Assembly (NCBI RefSeq): GCF_051955275.1
Contig: NZ_JBQCGW010000009.1
Coordinates: 1-64,000 of the forward strand
Source: Pseudobacter sp051955275
Lineage (GTDB): Bacteria > Bacteroidota > Bacteroidia > Chitinophagales > Chitinophagaceae
Length of the DNA: 64,000 nucleotides
Direction of reading: 5' to 3'
Part shown: one piece after another, positions 53,185-62,759 of the stretch
Layout: every line of letters begins with the position of its first letter
Numbering within the stretch: position 1 is the first letter of the stretch
Position numbers and translations under genes: made by a program
Notes under the pieces: model-generated
Told to the model about the DNA's origin: nothing
Seen by the model: only the letters and a program-made list of their open reading frames with translations
Database searches by the model: none

Positions 53185-55179
53185 ATGAAAAAAAGAAAAC
53201 CCGGCTCCTTGCCCGGGCAGATTTTCCGGTATGCTGTAATGCTGGTATGTCTGTCACTTACTTATGTTGCCTGCAAAAAAGATGACAAAAAGAACGGGGA
53301 ATCTCCTGACACCACCCTGAAGATCGCCTCCTTCAATCCCGCTTCCGGCGCAGCAGGAAGCCCTGTCACTATCACCGGACAGGCATTCGCTGCCACTAAA
53401 TCAGCCAATATTGTAAAGTTCAATGGCGTTCAGGCTGATGTTGTTTCTGTGAGTGAAGCCAGAACAGAGCTGACCGTTACCATTCCGCAGGGAGCAAAAA
53501 GCGGAAAGATAACCGTTGAGGTAGATGGAAAAACAGTAAGCTCGGAAACCAGTTTCACCTATGTTGAAACCGCTCCCGTGATTGAAGAAGTCACTCCCAT
53601 GAAAGGCGATGTGAACAACATCATCACCATCAAAGGCAAAAGATTCGGAACGGATGCGGAAGTACATTTCGGAGGTATCAAGGCCACGGTGCTGGACAGA
53701 AAAAGTGAAACGCTGCTGGAAACCGCAGTGCCTGCAGGCGCATTGAATGGAAAGATCAAAGTTACATCAAACAACATTGAAACTTTTACGGCAGCTGTGT
53801 TCTGGGTAAGGCCATCCATTACGATGGTATCCCCGCTGAAACAGGTGGAAGGCGGAGAAATTACCATCGATGGTACCAATTTCAGTACTACTGCTGGTGA
53901 AAACTTTGTTTATTTCGGCGATGTACGGGCTACAGAGATCACAGAGGCAACAGCTACGAGGCTTAAAGTAAAAGTACCTGAAGGCGCCAAAGACCTGAAC
54001 ATAAAAGTAGCAGTGATGGAGCAGGAAGCCATGAGCGCACAGAGATTTGTATTGCTGCCTACAATCACCTCCTTTTCACCGGCAACGGCAAAACGGGGCG
54101 ATATTGTAACCATCACCGGCAAGAACATTTCTGCCGCAGCAAAGATCTTTATCGACAACCTCGAAATAACAGTTACCGAACCAGGCAGGACCACCAGCAA
54201 TGTACAGTTCAAAATTCCAGAAACGGCAGTGGCCGGAAAACTGCTGGTAAAATATGCGGATATAACTACTGAAGCCGGCGATCTGCAGATCACCAATTAC
54301 TGGAAAAAGATCACCACAACCACTTCTACCAATCTGTACAACAACATAGCATTTGTATACAACAATAAAATCTATGCAGGGCTCGGCTCTAAAGATCAAT
54401 CTAATGCATATACCCGGGATTTCAAGTCCTTTAATTTCACCACCAAGCAATGGGAACATGCATTCACGGCGCCTTCAAAAGTAGGCACCAGGCTCAATGC
54501 ATACCTGGCTATTCATGGAGCAAAAGTATTCATTGGCGGGGGCTTGAACATCCAGAATACTGACCCTTATGTCCGCGACATGTGGGAGTTCGATCCTTCA
54601 AAAGCAAGCACCCCTGATGATCCTGCTGCCTGGATCAAGACCGGCCCTACTGTTAACCCTTATGCAGCCGGAGCCTTTTCTTATAACGGCAACCTGTATA
54701 CAGAAGTGAACGGCATTGTTTCAAGATACAATCCTGCCGGCGCAGGAAGTCTTGAAACCGTTGCCACCAGTTCACTATTGAACGACCAGGTTAACGGAAG
54801 GGCTTACGTGATCAATAATGAAGTTTATTTCTTTGGAGGTGGTACAAGATCTCAGAATGCCATCCTGCTTGATCTTATCAAATTCAATCCTGCAAACAAT
54901 CAATTCACTTCCTTGAAAAAATTGCCAGGAAGCATCCTCCCCTATGGCGCTATCACCTTTGTATTGAACAATAAACTTTATGCAGTAACATTGACGAATC
55001 CCGGAGCCGGCACACACAACACAATGGAGTATGACCCCGCTACCAATGAATGGACTGACAGAAAGATCACGCTGATTGAATCCCAGCTTACTTCCGGCAG
55101 TAAATACAACAGTGCAGTGATAGATGGGAAAGCATATATCTGGACCGTAAACGGAACAATGTATGAACTGGTTCCTTAA
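53185..55179 (+). CDS. Surface lipoprotein with TIG domains and kelch-like propeller (third paralogue)
   Basis: 664 residues from ATG 53185 (MKKRKPGSLPGQ). The signal peptide ends at the lipobox YVAC, and the next residues KKDDKK are a good match to the K(D/E)2 lipoprotein export signal of Bacteroidota, so surface display is likely. Four TIG domains follow (SFNPASGAAGSPVTITGQAF, then similar starts near residues 120, 205 and 290). The propeller has AFVYNNKIYAGLGS, AYVINNEVYFFGGG and FVLNNKLYAV blades. Same architecture as the pair at 7903-11904 but more diverged. Confidence 0.8.
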   Translation: MKKRKPGSLPGQIFRYAVMLVCLSLTYVACKKDDKKNGESPDTTLKIASFNPASGAAGSPVTITGQAFAATKSANIVKFNGVQADVVSVSEARTELTVTIPQGAKSGKITVEVDGKTVSSETSFTYVETAPVIEEVTPMKGDVNNIITIKGKRFGTDAEVHFGGIKATVLDRKSETLLETAVPAGALNGKIKVTSNNIETFTAAVFWVRPSITMVSPLKQVEGGEITIDGTNFSTTAGENFVYFGDVRATEITEATATRLKVKVPEGAKDLNIKVAVMEQEAMSAQRFVLLPTITSFSPATAKRGDIVTITGKNISAAAKIFIDNLEITVTEPGRTTSNVQFKIPETAVAGKLLVKYADITTEAGDLQITNYWKKITTTTSTNLYNNIAFVYNNKIYAGLGSKDQSNAYTRDFKSFNFTTKQWEHAFTAPSKVGTRLNAYLAIHGAKVFIGGGLNIQNTDPYVRDMWEFDPSKASTPDDPAAWIKTGPTVNPYAAGAFSYNGNLYTEVNGIVSRYNPAGAGSLETVATSSLLNDQVNGRAYVINNEVYFFGGGTRSQNAILLDLIKFNPANNQFTSLKKLPGSILPYGAITFVLNNKLYAVTLTNPGAGTHNTMEYDPATNEWTDRKITLIESQLTSGSKYNSAVIDGKAYIWTVNGTMYELVP

Positions 55180-55195
55180 CCACAAATAAAAAAGC

Positions 55196-55238
55196 ACATT
55201 ACAAAAAGCCCTTGTAGAAACAGGGGCTTTTGTAATGT
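55196..55238. terminator. Long hairpin terminator
   Basis: A stem of about 19 bp, with one bulged A and one G-T pair, runs from 55196-55215 to 55220-55238 with an AGAA loop. T and A runs on both arms allow use on either strand. It lies 16 bp after the TIG/kelch stop. Confidence 0.75.
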
Positions 55239-55550
55239 AACAAGTCTACATAAGAGAGACACAATATTAAAACCTGTTTTGCTTTGTGGATCCAGAGGAT
55301 GAGTGAAGGCATTAAAACATCTGCTGAAGGAAACAAAAAGCAATCTGGAGTAACAATCATGTAGGTGGTTTCCGGATATTATTACCTCCCCGTACTCCGG
55401 CTTATCTCGGAAAGGCCAACAGCCAACCAGATAATTCCGGGGATTCAGCCTGCTATTTCGGTCATTCATTAAAATTCAGTTGCATCATACCCGCGAAGGT
55501 GGTAGATTTATTATAGCCCTCAATTATTGTGCAATGAAAAATTGAAGTGC
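55239..55550. other. Gap before the LytTR gene
   Basis: About 310 bp with no supported gene. A leftward open frame across it (55176-55469) runs through the terminator and has Cys-rich, unfamily-like content, so it is not a gene. No exact TAnnTTTG box is seen close to the LytTR start. Confidence 0.4.
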
Positions 55551-55988
55551 ATGAGAAACACCACCAACGCGGCAAATGAGAAATATACTGCAACAAAGGC
55601 CCCTGGCCCGCTTTCGGGATCCGGCCTTTTTATAACACAACCCAGGAAAAGGATCTGGGTACGAAAGAAACATGAGAACATTCCACTTCTGCTGGATGAA
55701 GTAGTTTACATGCAGGCAGAGAACAAGATCATACAGGCGGTTGACCGGAGCGGTTACAGGTATATGTTAGACAAACCGCTGTCAGCCATGGAGGAAGAAC
55801 TCAGTCCACTCTCCTTCTTCCGCGCCAATCGCCAGTATATCATCAATATCAATTACATCAAAAGGTTCCGCACTATCGAGAAAGTGAAAATACTGGTAAC
55901 GCTGGATCTGCTAATTGGTGAGCATACCGTGGTGATCAGCCAGGAATCAGCGGCGGCCTTCCGCAAATGGATCCAATACGCGCATTAA
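55551..55988 (+). CDS. Orphan LytTR DNA-binding protein
   Basis: 145 residues from ATG 55551 (MRNTTNAANEK); an earlier in-frame start at 55527 adds eight residues. Residues about 43-145 form a LytTR domain: LLLDEVVYMQAENKIIQAV, YMLDKPLSAMEEEL, FFRANRQYIININYIKRF. The last pattern, R-x-N-R-Q-Y-I-I-N, is diagnostic. There is no response-regulator receiver in front, so activity must be set by other means. It may control the SusCD genes downstream on the other strand. Confidence 0.8.
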   Translation: MRNTTNAANEKYTATKAPGPLSGSGLFITQPRKRIWVRKKHENIPLLLDEVVYMQAENKIIQAVDRSGYRYMLDKPLSAMEEELSPLSFFRANRQYIININYIKRFRTIEKVKILVTLDLLIGEHTVVISQESAAAFRKWIQYAH

Positions 55989-56024
55989 TCTTCTTCTCAT
56001 TTTTTAGATACCTGAAAAAAACAA

Positions 56025-56047
56025 AGCCTGCTCTTTTGAAGCAGGCT
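56025..56047. terminator. Bidirectional terminator between LytTR and SusD genes
   Basis: AGCCTGCT (56025-56032) pairs with AGCAGGCT (56040-56047) around a 7-nt loop, with T-runs on both strands (TTTT to the right, TTGTTTTTTT to the left). Confidence 0.85.
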
Positions 56048-56073
56048 TTTGCAATATACATGAAAACCCCATT

Positions 56074-57498
56074 TTAGTTTTTATCCCACCACAGTTTGGT
56101 ACTTACTTCATCACCACCAATAGCGGCTGAAGCCTGCTCCCAGTTCTTCGTATTCACGTTCTGTTCATTAACCGGGTAGGGGTAACGTACAGGGATATCC
56201 GATTGCGCATCAGGTCCGGGAACGAGTACAGGAAAATCGAACTTCCTCCATTCTATCCAGCTATCCCAGCCACGGTTATACAGTGCGATCCATTTCTGCA
56301 GACCGATCTTCTCCCGCCAGGTACCACCCGCTGTTTCATAATCCACCTCAGCTTTTGCCAGGTAGGTATTGGCTTCAGCTACCGTTCCCTTCCAGAAAAG
56401 AATGGAGGCCGTGATGGCCTTGTTATAATGTTCTTCCGCAGTCCCTCCTACATTAAACCCTCTTTCCACGGCTTCCGCCAGCAGGAATTCCACCTCGGAA
56501 TAATCCAGCAGATCACCGGGAAAGTCAGCGGCAGTAATAGTGGTTTGTACGTGCGACTTAGATCCGAAAGAAGTACCGATGCCGGGATCTCCACCTGAAT
56601 ACCCGCCATTGGGATCGAGCGTGAAGAAGTCGTTCCTTCGGGGATCATCCAGATCGTTCATAGCTGCAACCAGGGTCTGACATGGCACAAAATCATCACG
56701 CTGGCTCTGCACCAGGTCAACCCAGATAGGATTGGTATTGGGGGGAGATGTGATATAAGGGAACATGGCATTGTCATTATTGGAAGTGAAAACGCCGGAA
56801 GCAACAGCCTGCTCTGCAGCCAGCTGAGCTTTGTCTTCATCATCATCTGCAATAGTGAGGGCCATTTTCAGTTTGATGGAGTTGGCGAACTTCTTCCATC
56901 GGGCAATATTGCCATCGTAGATCACATCGGCAGTGGTGAATGATCCTGCAGCAGGGTTAAGTGCTGCTATGCTGGCATCCAGTCGGGTGAGCAGGTGATT
57001 GTAAATGGTCTTCCCATCATCGAACCTGGGAAATGTGATCTCGATATTCAGCGCATCAGTATATGGTACATTACCATAAGTGCTCACGATGTAATAATAA
57101 GTGTACACCTGCAGGATATCTATGAAAGCAAGTTTATTCTTCTTCACATCTGCGTTCTTTTCATCTCTCTCCACGAGCCTGATACTGGCCTGAAGATCCG
57201 CCAGCACATTCCGGTACATGGCATCCCAGCTGTTATCACTGATGGATCGCGTTCCGAGATCGAAATTACTTTCATCAACATACTGGGTCTGCTGATAATG
57301 CTGGATGATCAGCCTGAATATATTCTGGTTGGTGCTGGCCGATACCAGGTTATTGCTCAGTCTTCTTTCCGCATTGGTGAACAGTGCTTCCGCACTGGCA
57401 TCCGGAGGGTTTTTAGGATCTATATTGAGATCAGTAAGGTTTTTGGTACAGCTTGCAAGTGCTGCCATAACCGCTATTGAAAGAATGATCTTTTTCAT
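56074..57498 (-). CDS. SusD/RagB-family nutrient-binding outer-membrane lipoprotein
   Basis: 474 residues. Lipobox LASC (Cys 17) is followed by TKNLTDLNIDPKNP, a typical SusD_2 N-terminus. TPR-like helices carry NVLADLQASIRLV and DILQVYTYYYIV. The C-terminal part contains YSEVEFLLAEAVERG and WIALYNRGWDSWIEWRKFDFP, the family end. It caps the SusC barrel on the cell surface and delivers the oligosaccharide. It starts 11 bp after susC. Confidence 0.92.
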   Translation of the reverse strand: MKKIILSIAVMAALASCTKNLTDLNIDPKNPPDASAEALFTNAERRLSNNLVSASTNQNIFRLIIQHYQQTQYVDESNFDLGTRSISDNSWDAMYRNVLADLQASIRLVERDEKNADVKKNKLAFIDILQVYTYYYIVSTYGNVPYTDALNIEITFPRFDDGKTIYNHLLTRLDASIAALNPAAGSFTTADVIYDGNIARWKKFANSIKLKMALTIADDDEDKAQLAAEQAVASGVFTSNNDNAMFPYITSPPNTNPIWVDLVQSQRDDFVPCQTLVAAMNDLDDPRRNDFFTLDPNGGYSGGDPGIGTSFGSKSHVQTTITAADFPGDLLDYSEVEFLLAEAVERGFNVGGTAEEHYNKAITASILFWKGTVAEANTYLAKAEVDYETAGGTWREKIGLQKWIALYNRGWDSWIEWRKFDFPVLVPGPDAQSDIPVRYPYPVNEQNVNTKNWEQASAAIGGDEVSTKLWWDKN

Positions 57499-57509
57499 AC
57501 ACGATATCT

Positions 57510-60500
57510 TTAGAATCTCAGTTTTAAATTGAAGGTGACGGTTTTTACAGCAGGATAGGAACCGGACTGGTAGCCCTGCAGGTTGCCTGCACCCATGGTA
57601 TCTTCCGGATCTGCATGTGGCAGGTTCTTGTCGATGATCCAGAGGTTGCGTCCGGCAATGCCCAACTCCACTCCTTTGAATACAGGCATCCTGTTCACCA
57701 GTTCCTGAGGAAGCGTATAAGAAAGCATCACTTCACGCAATTTCACATAGCTGCCGTCATAAACAAAGCCTGCAGCAGGATTGCGGTAATCACCATAAGT
57801 TCCGTATCCGTTGAGCACTCTTCTCTCATTCACTTTACCATCCGGAGTTACACCCGGCAGAACGATACCTCCGCCATCAGCCAGAGGAGCGCGGGAAGGT
57901 TTTCCCTGATCATTGAGACCGGCCGTTTCAGCATAAATGCCCGTGCTCAGACCATAGTACATATCCAATGAGAAGATATCTCCGCCTTTGCGGATATCTA
58001 CCAGGAAGCTGGCAGAGAAATTCTTGTAGCGGAAAGCATTGTTGATGCCTCCGAGCCAGTCCGGGTTGATATTTCCGATCTTGGCATTGGAATGGCTCGT
58101 ACGCTGGTACCTGCCGGAAGTGGCGCTAACGGTACGCTGTCCGTTGGTATAAATGAAATCGTTACCACGGATGGTGCCGAAAGCATCGCCCAGTGAAGCG
58201 TTCAGCGTTACACCGCCCTGATAATCGCCCAACTTGAGGTTATCCGCACCTTCGTGCAGTTCCAGTACTTTGTTGCGGTTGGCTGCATAGTTGAAAGTGA
58301 GTGTCCAGGAAAAATCCCTGGTCTTCACGGGGGTTGCCGACAACATGAGCTCAATGCCCTTGTTCTCTACAGTACCTGCATTGAGGTATTTGTAGCTGTA
58401 ACCTGTAGTGGTACTGAGCTCAACAGGAAGTATCTGGTCCTGTGTACGAGTTCTGTAATAACTAACATCAAGGCTCAGCCTGTTTTTCAGAAAAGCCAGT
58501 TCCAGCCCCCCTTCCAGACTCACTGTCTTTTCCGGAAGCAGGTTGGGGTTGTTCTTGGTATAGTTGTAATTGGGTCCGGTAGCAGCAGCTTGTGGCCGTG
58601 AACCGAATGGAGTAACAACTCCATAAGCATCATGCACGGCATACACAGGCGCATCGTTGCCTACCTGTGCATAGTTGGTGCGCAGCTTACCATAGCTCAG
58701 CCAGGAAGCCTGTGGCAGTAATTTGGAGAATACCCATCCGAGTGAAACAGAAGGATAGTAATAAGCATTATTACCTTCAGGCAGGGTAGACGACTGATCA
58801 CGGCGGATGGTGGCATCCAGTGTAACCATGTCCTTCCAGGTCATTGTGGCCCCTGCAAATACACCGTCCACTTCTTTCTTTCCATCAAACTCCTCAGGTG
58901 CATCCGGCGTAGCCAGTGAGTTACTGACTGCATAGATATTCGGTACTATCAAACCGCCGTTTGTACGGGCCCTGATATAGGTGATATGCTGGCGGCGGAT
59001 ATTGGCGCCAAGCAATGCTTTCAGGTTCAGCTCTTCGTTCAGATCCTTATTCACATTCAACATCAGGTCAAGGTTGGTTTCGCGGAAAGAGCGATTGAAG
59101 CGGCTGTAAGATGGAATATTGTTGCTTCCGATGGCCCTTCTTTCTTCGATCAGTTCATCATATCCGTCAAGCGCCACACGGCCCATGAGGCTCAGCCAGT
59201 CATTGATCTGGTAGTTCAGGCTCACATTCCCGAAATAACGGTTACGAACATCTGTTTCAAAATTCTGGTAGCGCACCCAGTAAGGGTTATCCCAGAAGTT
59301 GGGCACCTGGGCGTAGAGATCTTCCCCCTTGATATTCCAGCTGCTGTTTTTATGATTTCTGAAATAGGCATCCTTCTGCTCCAGGATGTCTACACCCACA
59401 TTCCACCACTGGCGGAAACTGGTCATGAGGTTACGGGAGCCGCTGCCATCATATCCCGTTCCATATCTTCCTTTGCCACTCACATTGGAGAAACTGAGAT
59501 TGGCATTGGCAGTTACTTTGTCCGAGATATTGTAAGAGCCGCTTACATTCAGCAGGTTCTTGGAGATACGGCTATTCGGCAGGATACCCCAGTCGTCTGT
59601 ACGGGTATAGCCCATTTTAAAATGTCCTTTGTCCGTGGCACCATCCAGGAAAACAGACTGGTTGGAAGAAACGGCCGTCTGCATCATTTTTGACGGATCA
59701 TTGGCGCCAGCCACCCAGGGGCGCTTCTTATTAAAATTGGGAGAAGCGGGATCGAAAGCATCCCATTGGTATACCATCAGGCTGGGATCAAACTTAGCTC
59801 CGTAGGAAGCATCCTCAGAGAGGGGAGCCACCAGATCAGGAGTACCGTCTCCATCTATATCGCGATACCAGAAAAGCCCTGTAGGGTCTTCATAGATCAC
59901 TGCGGGGTTATATCCCTGACCATACTCCTTCTGATATTTCGGGAAGGTTTTGGGATCATACTTTCCAACCGTGACACTGCTGTTCAGGGTGATGCCAAGT
60001 CCTCTCGTTCCTTTTTTAGTAGTGATCAGGATCACACCATTGGCGCCCTGGGATCCGTAAAGGGCACTGGCAGCAGCGCCTTTCAGCACGGTAAGACTGG
60101 CCACATCATCCGGGTTGATATCGGCAGCGGCATTACCGTAATCGTATCCGCCACCGGCATTGTTCCTGTCGGCAGTCTGGTTGGGCGTAGTACCGCCCGA
60201 GTTATTGTAAGGAATACCATCCACTACAAACAACACCTGGTTATTTCCGGCAATGGACTTGATACCGCGCATCACCACGTTTGAGGAAGCGCCGATGGTA
60301 TTGCCCTGTTTGATATCCAGACCAGCCACTTTACCGCTGAGGTTCTGGATAAAATTGGAAGTACGGGTCTTGCTCACTTCATCACCCACTATCTGCTGGG
60401 CAGCATACGCCACCTGGTTGCGCGACTTGCGCACTCCAAGCGCCGTTACCACCACTTCAGACAATTGTGCATCACCAAACGAAAGCTTTACTGCAACGGT

Positions 60501-60752
60501 AGCGCCCGTTGGTGTAATGGTTTGCGGCTGATGGCCGGTAGCAGTTACAGTGATCTTTCCACTGGTTTTAATGGAAATGGAGAAATTGCCGGACGCATCG
60601 GCCTGCACGGTATTTTTGGTACCTGTTTCCGTGACAGTAGCAAAGGGCACAGGCTCTCCCTTTTCATTGCTCACAGTACCCCTCACAGCCTGTTGAGCCC
60701 AGGCGAGGGTACCGGTAAGCAGTACAATCATTAACAATAAAGATTTTCTCAT
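57510..60752 (-). CDS. SusC/RagA-family TonB-dependent outer-membrane transporter
   Basis: 1080 residues. Signal peptide to AWAQQ, then a carboxypeptidase-D-like beta-sandwich, about residues 20-95 (VRGTVSNEKGEPVPFATV). The plug begins LSEVVVTALGVRKSRNQVAYA and contains VVMRGIKSIAGNNQVLFVVDG and ASALYGSQGANGVILITTKKG. The rest is a 22-strand barrel ending VKTVTFNLKLRF. With the SusD-like protein it takes up a glycan or peptide using TonB energy. Substrate is unknown, though the fucosidase upstream on the other strand hints at fucosylated glycans. Confidence 0.95.
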   Translation of the reverse strand: MRKSLLLMIVLLTGTLAWAQQAVRGTVSNEKGEPVPFATVTETGTKNTVQADASGNFSISIKTSGKITVTATGHQPQTITPTGATVAVKLSFGDAQLSEVVVTALGVRKSRNQVAYAAQQIVGDEVSKTRTSNFIQNLSGKVAGLDIKQGNTIGASSNVVMRGIKSIAGNNQVLFVVDGIPYNNSGGTTPNQTADRNNAGGGYDYGNAAADINPDDVASLTVLKGAAASALYGSQGANGVILITTKKGTRGLGITLNSSVTVGKYDPKTFPKYQKEYGQGYNPAVIYEDPTGLFWYRDIDGDGTPDLVAPLSEDASYGAKFDPSLMVYQWDAFDPASPNFNKKRPWVAGANDPSKMMQTAVSSNQSVFLDGATDKGHFKMGYTRTDDWGILPNSRISKNLLNVSGSYNISDKVTANANLSFSNVSGKGRYGTGYDGSGSRNLMTSFRQWWNVGVDILEQKDAYFRNHKNSSWNIKGEDLYAQVPNFWDNPYWVRYQNFETDVRNRYFGNVSLNYQINDWLSLMGRVALDGYDELIEERRAIGSNNIPSYSRFNRSFRETNLDLMLNVNKDLNEELNLKALLGANIRRQHITYIRARTNGGLIVPNIYAVSNSLATPDAPEEFDGKKEVDGVFAGATMTWKDMVTLDATIRRDQSSTLPEGNNAYYYPSVSLGWVFSKLLPQASWLSYGKLRTNYAQVGNDAPVYAVHDAYGVVTPFGSRPQAAATGPNYNYTKNNPNLLPEKTVSLEGGLELAFLKNRLSLDVSYYRTRTQDQILPVELSTTTGYSYKYLNAGTVENKGIELMLSATPVKTRDFSWTLTFNYAANRNKVLELHEGADNLKLGDYQGGVTLNASLGDAFGTIRGNDFIYTNGQRTVSATSGRYQRTSHSNAKIGNINPDWLGGINNAFRYKNFSASFLVDIRKGGDIFSLDMYYGLSTGIYAETAGLNDQGKPSRAPLADGGGIVLPGVTPDGKVNERRVLNGYGTYGDYRNPAAGFVYDGSYVKLREVMLSYTLPQELVNRMPVFKGVELGIAGRNLWIIDKNLPHADPEDTMGAGNLQGYQSGSYPAVKTVTFNLKLRF

Positions 60753-60974
60753 ACATCGTAGAGTTTTAAAAATTATGAGCCATTAAGACCGGCAAAACTT
60801 CAAAAACTCTGCATCAACATGACCTGTTTCTGACTGAAAACGAAAACAGGATCGTGAAGAAGAAAAAAAATGGAATGAAAAAAACAATATCACTTAATAC
60901 TTCACCAATAGAGCGCAATCGGACAATGACTATTTTCAGTCTCTTCCCATATTGAACAAAGTATCTTTACCTGT

Positions 60975-62759
60975 ATGAAAAAAGCAGTCCTGGTTTCCCT
61001 GTTATCAGCAACAATTTTACATTCCCCTCTTTCCGCACAAACCATGGATGAGATGTGGGACAACCGTTCCAGCGGAAAAGAGCATGCAAACATCAACTGG
61101 TTCAAGGATGCCAAATTCGGCATGTTCATCCACTGGGGATTATATTCAAAACTGGGAGGTGAATGGAAAGGAAAGAAGTATTTTGGCAGCGGAGAATGGA
61201 TCATGAACCAGGCCAGGATCCCTGTAAAAGAATATGAACAGGTGGCTGCAAATTTCAATCCCATTGATTTCAATGCAGACGAATGGGCACAACTGGCAGC
61301 AGACGCAGGGATGAAGTATATGGTGATCACCGCCAAACACCATGAAGGTTTTTCCATGTACGATTCAAAGGTCACAAGCTTTGATATGACCGACGCCACG
61401 CCGTACAAAAAGGATCCCATGAAACCCTTGTCGGAAGCGGCCCGCAGGCGCGGCATACAATTCGGATTTTATTACTCCCAGTTTCAGGACTGGTATGAGC
61501 CCAACGGCGGTAAGAACGGATGGGACTTCGATGAATCGAAAAAGAACTACCAGCTTTATTATGAGCAGAAAGCCATTCCGCAAATAAAAGAGCTGCTTAC
61601 TCAATACGGGCCATTGGGTATCCTCTGGTTTGATACGCCGGGGGGCATGACGAAGGAGCAGACACAAAACTTTATCGATTCATTGCGATTGCTGCAGCCA
61701 GGCTGCCTGTTCAGCAGCCGCGTTGGACACGGGCTGGGCGATTACAAAGATCTCGGTGATTCAGAGATCCCTTCCGGTCCTGTACCCGGCGCCTGGGAAT
61801 CTTTGTATACACACAATGATTCCTGGGGTTATATTCAGCATGACCTCAACTTCAAAACACCGGAGCAGATCATTCAGTTGCTGGCACAGGTAGCATCACG
61901 CGGCGGCAATCTGCTGTTGAATGTGGGACCAGACGGGAATGGGCGCATCCCGGAATACAGCATCAAATATTTAAAAGAGGTTGGCAAATGGTTGCACATA
62001 AACGGTGAAGCAATTTATGGCACCACCTATGGCAAAATACCTGACCAGCCCTGGGGAGTGAGCACTTCCGCTCCCGGAAAACAATTCCTGCATGTATTGA
62101 AAATGCCTGACGACCGGAAATTACTGGTGCCTGTCAACAGTAAAATAGCCATCAATAAAATATACCTGGTCAAAAACAAGCAGGCAGTGGCTTTCACAAG
62201 AAAGGGAAATGACCTGATCATTCAACTGCCCGCACTTCCCCACTCTGCCAATGAAGTGGTAGTGATGGAATACAAAGGGATCACCCCTGATTATACCCTG
62301 AGCATGCCCGTTACTATTTCTTCCCGGTTCAAAGAAAACCTGGCAGAAGTTGTTCGTGCTGGCCTGCAAGGTAACGCGCAACTCAAAAGTCTTACGTACA
62401 GTCATTATTATGGCGACTGGAAGCATACCACCTGTATCACTGATCTGAAAGACAGTACGGATGGCATCAGCTTCAACCTTCGTTTTACCGATGCAGCTGA
62501 TTACAGGATCATTCTTGAATATGCCTGCGACCCTGCTTCTGCAAAACAGGAAGGGGTACTGCTTTTCAATGAACAGCCACTGTATTTCAGGACGCTGAAA
62601 ACAGGCAGTTTTGAAAAGAATGCGCCACTGCTGTTTATCAGACAGGTGGCAGGTATTGTGAGTGCGAAGGCAGGAGAAGCCAGGATCAGTATCCACCCTG
62701 TCAATAACGGGAAAGAGTTATTTAAACTAAAATCTCTCATTGTAGAGCCGGTGAAATAA
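60975..62759 (+). CDS. GH29 alpha-L-fucosidase
   Basis: 594 residues with a signal peptide cut after LSAQ (residue 22), so periplasmic or secreted. KFGMFIHWGLYS, YMVITAKHHEGFSMYDS and FGFYYSQFQDWY are GH29 barrel motifs. The nucleophile is probably D220 in LGILWFDTPGG. ASRGGNLLLNVGPDGNG closes the catalytic domain, and a C-terminal beta domain follows. It releases terminal alpha-L-fucose. It is divergent from susC; the 3' end overlaps the AraC gene by 23 bp. Confidence 0.92.
   Translation: MKKAVLVSLLSATILHSPLSAQTMDEMWDNRSSGKEHANINWFKDAKFGMFIHWGLYSKLGGEWKGKKYFGSGEWIMNQARIPVKEYEQVAANFNPIDFNADEWAQLAADAGMKYMVITAKHHEGFSMYDSKVTSFDMTDATPYKKDPMKPLSEAARRRGIQFGFYYSQFQDWYEPNGGKNGWDFDESKKNYQLYYEQKAIPQIKELLTQYGPLGILWFDTPGGMTKEQTQNFIDSLRLLQPGCLFSSRVGHGLGDYKDLGDSEIPSGPVPGAWESLYTHNDSWGYIQHDLNFKTPEQIIQLLAQVASRGGNLLLNVGPDGNGRIPEYSIKYLKEVGKWLHINGEAIYGTTYGKIPDQPWGVSTSAPGKQFLHVLKMPDDRKLLVPVNSKIAINKIYLVKNKQAVAFTRKGNDLIIQLPALPHSANEVVVMEYKGITPDYTLSMPVTISSRFKENLAEVVRAGLQGNAQLKSLTYSHYYGDWKHTTCITDLKDSTDGISFNLRFTDAADYRIILEYACDPASAKQEGVLLFNEQPLYFRTLKTGSFEKNAPLLFIRQVAGIVSAKAGEARISIHPVNNGKELFKLKSLIVEPVK

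Noticed and set aside
55176..55469. 97-codon leftward frame before LytTR
   Set aside because: It runs through a strong terminator and has no domain or start-site support.
60787..60795. TTGCCGGTC (minus strand) before susC and before both TIG/kelch copies
   Set aside because: Nine bases shared by two unrelated upstream regions is weak, and the distance to the start codon differs (about 35 against 18-19 nt).
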